From contig JAGZCC010000050.1 of NCBI GenBank assembly GCA_018369555.1, forward strand, positions 1 through 17,054: a DNA stretch of 17,054 bases, in the 5' to 3' direction. The position numbers and the translations under genes are program-made. Under the pieces are notes generated by a model, which was not told where the DNA came from, did no database searches, and saw only the letters and a list, made by a program, of their open reading frames with translations. This document shows positions 15,749 through 17,054 of this stretch, piece after piece. Each line of letters opens with the position of its first letter. Within the stretch, counting starts at the first letter, position 1. The stretch is from Thomasclavelia spiroformis (lineage in GTDB: Bacteria > Bacillota_I > Bacilli_A > Erysipelotrichales > Coprobacillaceae).

Positions 15749-15800
15749 ATATATTTCCCTCTCTTTCATGCCTATACATAATAACACATATTAATATTTT

Positions 15801-15829
15801 TTTATAGTAAAATGACATCTAAAATACAA
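15801..15829 (-). promoter_or_regulatory. Promoter of the ABC exporter gene
   Basis: TTGTAT (15829-15824), 17-bp spacer, TATAAA (15806-15801) on the minus strand, about 50 bp before the chosen start codon. Confidence 0.6.
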
Positions 15830-15870
15830 AGCTATACAATCACTTTAATATTTCTAATCACTTGTTTTAA

Positions 15871-15879
15871 TGCTACAAT
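15871..15879 (+). promoter_or_regulatory. Extended minus-10 promoter of the DUF2200-like pseudogene
   Basis: TGC followed by TACAAT (15874-15879) gives an extended minus-10; the minus-35 position (TTTCTA) is weak. It would yield a leader of about 95 nt with no evident structure. Confidence 0.4.
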
Positions 15880-15982
15880 ATATTAGAAAGAAGTTAGTAA
15901 ATAAATACTTTTTGATTAAAAACTCCCTCATTAAAAAACTAAACCAACACTTTTTAAAACACAAAATAAAGGAGCATTAACT

Positions 15983-16307
15983 ATGAACAATGTAAAATAT
16001 ATCCCCTACTTGTCAATAAAGCAACAAAAAAAGGACGAACTAAACAAGAGGTAGACACAATTATTAATTGGCTAACTGGGTATAATGAAAAACAAATTGA
16101 AGCAATGCTTGAAAATGATATTGATTATGCAACCTTTTTCAATGAAGCCACACAAAAAATGAAAAGCGTCATTTGATTAAAGGTAAAATATGTAATATAA
16201 AAATAGAAGATATTGATGAAGAGCTAATGAAAGAAATTAGTTATTTAGATAAATTAGTTGATGAGTTAGCTAAAGGAAAAGCCATGGATAAAATTTTACG
16301 TAAATAA
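15983..16307 (+). pseudogene. DUF2200-family protein gene with two frameshifts
   Basis: An AAGGAG site precedes the ATG at 15983, but the frame is broken twice. Joining three frames gives MNNVKIYPLLVNKATKKGRT, then a middle with INWLTGY, then a C-terminus with YLDKLVDELAKGKAMDKILR: about 108 residues and a full-length DUF2200-like protein. The first break lies in the A-run at 15994-15997 and the second at 16154-16159. Each is repaired by adding one A. Left as is, the ATG frame ends early and the middle frame ends at TGA 16174-16176. The conserved YLDKLVDELAKGK segment supports the family call. The function of DUF2200 is unknown. Either a true recent pseudogene or sequencing errors in homopolymers would explain it. 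Confidence 0.8.
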
Positions 16308-16333
16308 AATCAGTTTTATAAGTATTCTCTTTA

Positions 16334-16363
16334 TTAACAGGTAAAAAAATGATAATCTATACT
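16334..16363 (+). promoter_or_regulatory. Putative promoter of the DUF2812-like gene
   Basis: TTAACA (16334-16339), 18-bp spacer, TATACT (16358-16363). Transcription would start around 16370, giving a very short leader that begins at the ribosome-binding site. Confidence 0.4.
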
Positions 16364-16381
16364 ATAGAAAAGGAGTTACTT

Positions 16382-16978
16382 ATGAAATTTAAATTAACAA
16401 ATTATGACCCTAGCAATTATAAATTATTAGAAGCTAGATTAAATGAATTATCTAAACAAGGATATAATTGTAAAAACGTAGACATGTTTACGATTTTTAA
16501 ACGCGATAATAAACGTTATTATTATAAAACAGATATATTTGTACCGGATAAAAATAAATCAGGAACTAATCGTGAACAACGAGATAAATGGATACTTGAA
16601 TATGTTGATCATGGCTATGAATTTATCGGTAAATCCCGAAGGATTTTTGTATTTAAAGCACATGAAGATATCAAATTAAAAGAAACTGATCAAGAGTTAT
16701 TATTAAATTATTTTAAAAAGAATCGGACTTTATTAAATATTTTACTTGTATCAATTAGTTTATTATTATCTTTTTCATTGATTCCTTCTGTATTTTTTAA
16801 TAACAGTCCCGATGAATTTGTTACTAATGGTTCAATTCTAATCCATTTTGCACCATTATTGTTATGTATCAGTTTAATTGTTCGTTTTTTTATTAATCAT
16901 CTTCAAACAGAGCGAATAAAAAATACTTTATCAAAAAAAAGACTTCCTATTTATGATAAAAACACACTAAAAATTTGA
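16382..16978 (+). CDS. DUF2812-like membrane protein
   Basis: A 198-residue protein. The N-terminal half resembles DUF2812: a small alpha/beta unit with LLEARLNELSKQGYNCKNV, a FTIFKRDNKRYYYKTDIF strand pair, then EYVDHGYEFIGKSRRIFVF, matching the family pattern of a helix followed by a Gly-Trp/Tyr-Glu strand. The C-terminal half has two transmembrane helices (about 116-138 and 150-171) and a basic tail. The start at 16382 is chosen because AAAAGGAG lies 7 nt upstream; an in-frame ATG 11 codons earlier has no such site. Family members often sit beside PadR regulators, but none is seen here, and their function is unknown. The gene is monocistronic as far as the window shows; no terminator is visible before the window ends. 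Confidence 0.75.
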   Translation: MKFKLTNYDPSNYKLLEARLNELSKQGYNCKNVDMFTIFKRDNKRYYYKTDIFVPDKNKSGTNREQRDKWILEYVDHGYEFIGKSRRIFVFKAHEDIKLKETDQELLLNYFKKNRTLLNILLVSISLLLSFSLIPSVFFNNSPDEFVTNGSILIHFAPLLLCISLIVRFFINHLQTERIKNTLSKKRLPIYDKNTLKI

Positions 16979-17054
16979 TTATCCGCTAAAACGCTGTATC
17001 TATCGGCATTATCAAGGAGCTAAACACATCAAAATACTACTAATTTACTACGAT

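Noticed and set aside
15749..15787. Earlier ATG for the ABC exporter
   Set aside because: The added 13 residues have no ribosome-binding site, while a strong one precedes the ATG at 15748.
16349..16381. Earlier ATG for the DUF2812-like protein
   Set aside because: No Shine-Dalgarno upstream, and this stretch overlaps the probable promoter; AAAAGGAG precedes the ATG at 16382.

Overview
The window is AT-rich, roughly 30% GC by eye, and carries strong Shine-Dalgarno sites, sigma-A type promoters, a T-box riboswitch, LPXTG pilins and class C sortases. This points to a low-GC Gram-positive (Bacillota). The gene mix and codon use would fit a gut Erysipelotrichia-like organism, but that placement is inference. 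No tRNA, rRNA, CRISPR array, intact mobile element or origin was seen.

Layout, left to right. (1) About 200-3890, minus strand: an amino-acid uptake operon. A near-consensus promoter leads into a T-box riboswitch with its own terminator, then a lipoprotein substrate-binding protein, permease, ATPase and a PLP-dependent aminotransferase, closed by a terminator at 203-242. The leader senses an uncharged tRNA; its specifier loop reads as Pro (CCG) or Arg (CGC) depending on register. (2) 3899-4147: a small one-pass membrane protein, divergent from (3) a solitary, somewhat divergent enolase (4260-5528). (4) 5536-11526, minus strand: a sortase-assembled pilus operon. It runs from a large LPKTG ancillary pilin/adhesin through a backbone pilin (LPRTG, pilin-motif lysine, E-box) to two class C sortases. 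(5) 11547-11896: a 350-bp divergent control region. (6) 11897-13993, plus strand: an AgrA/ComE-type LytTR response regulator followed by a Wzy_C/O-antigen-ligase-like membrane protein. (7) 14015-15748, minus strand: an MsbA-like ABC exporter. (8) 15983-16307: a frameshifted DUF2200-family gene. (9) 16382-16978: a DUF2812-like membrane protein.

How they may work together: the control region holds 9-bp direct repeats 21 bp apart, just upstream of a weak-minus-35, extended-minus-10 promoter facing the pilus operon. That geometry is typical of LytTR-regulator operators. The best candidate system here is therefore a LytTR-controlled pilus locus in which the regulator is co-transcribed with a Wzy_C glycan ligase/polymerase-like protein and no histidine kinase is adjacent. 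A G7 tract in the ribosome-binding site of the first pilin and a hairpin between pilin and sortases are further possible control layers.

Terminators are unusually economical: the hairpin between enolase and the second sortase contains the stop codons of both convergent genes, and the one after the Wzy_C gene has the stop codon in its loop.
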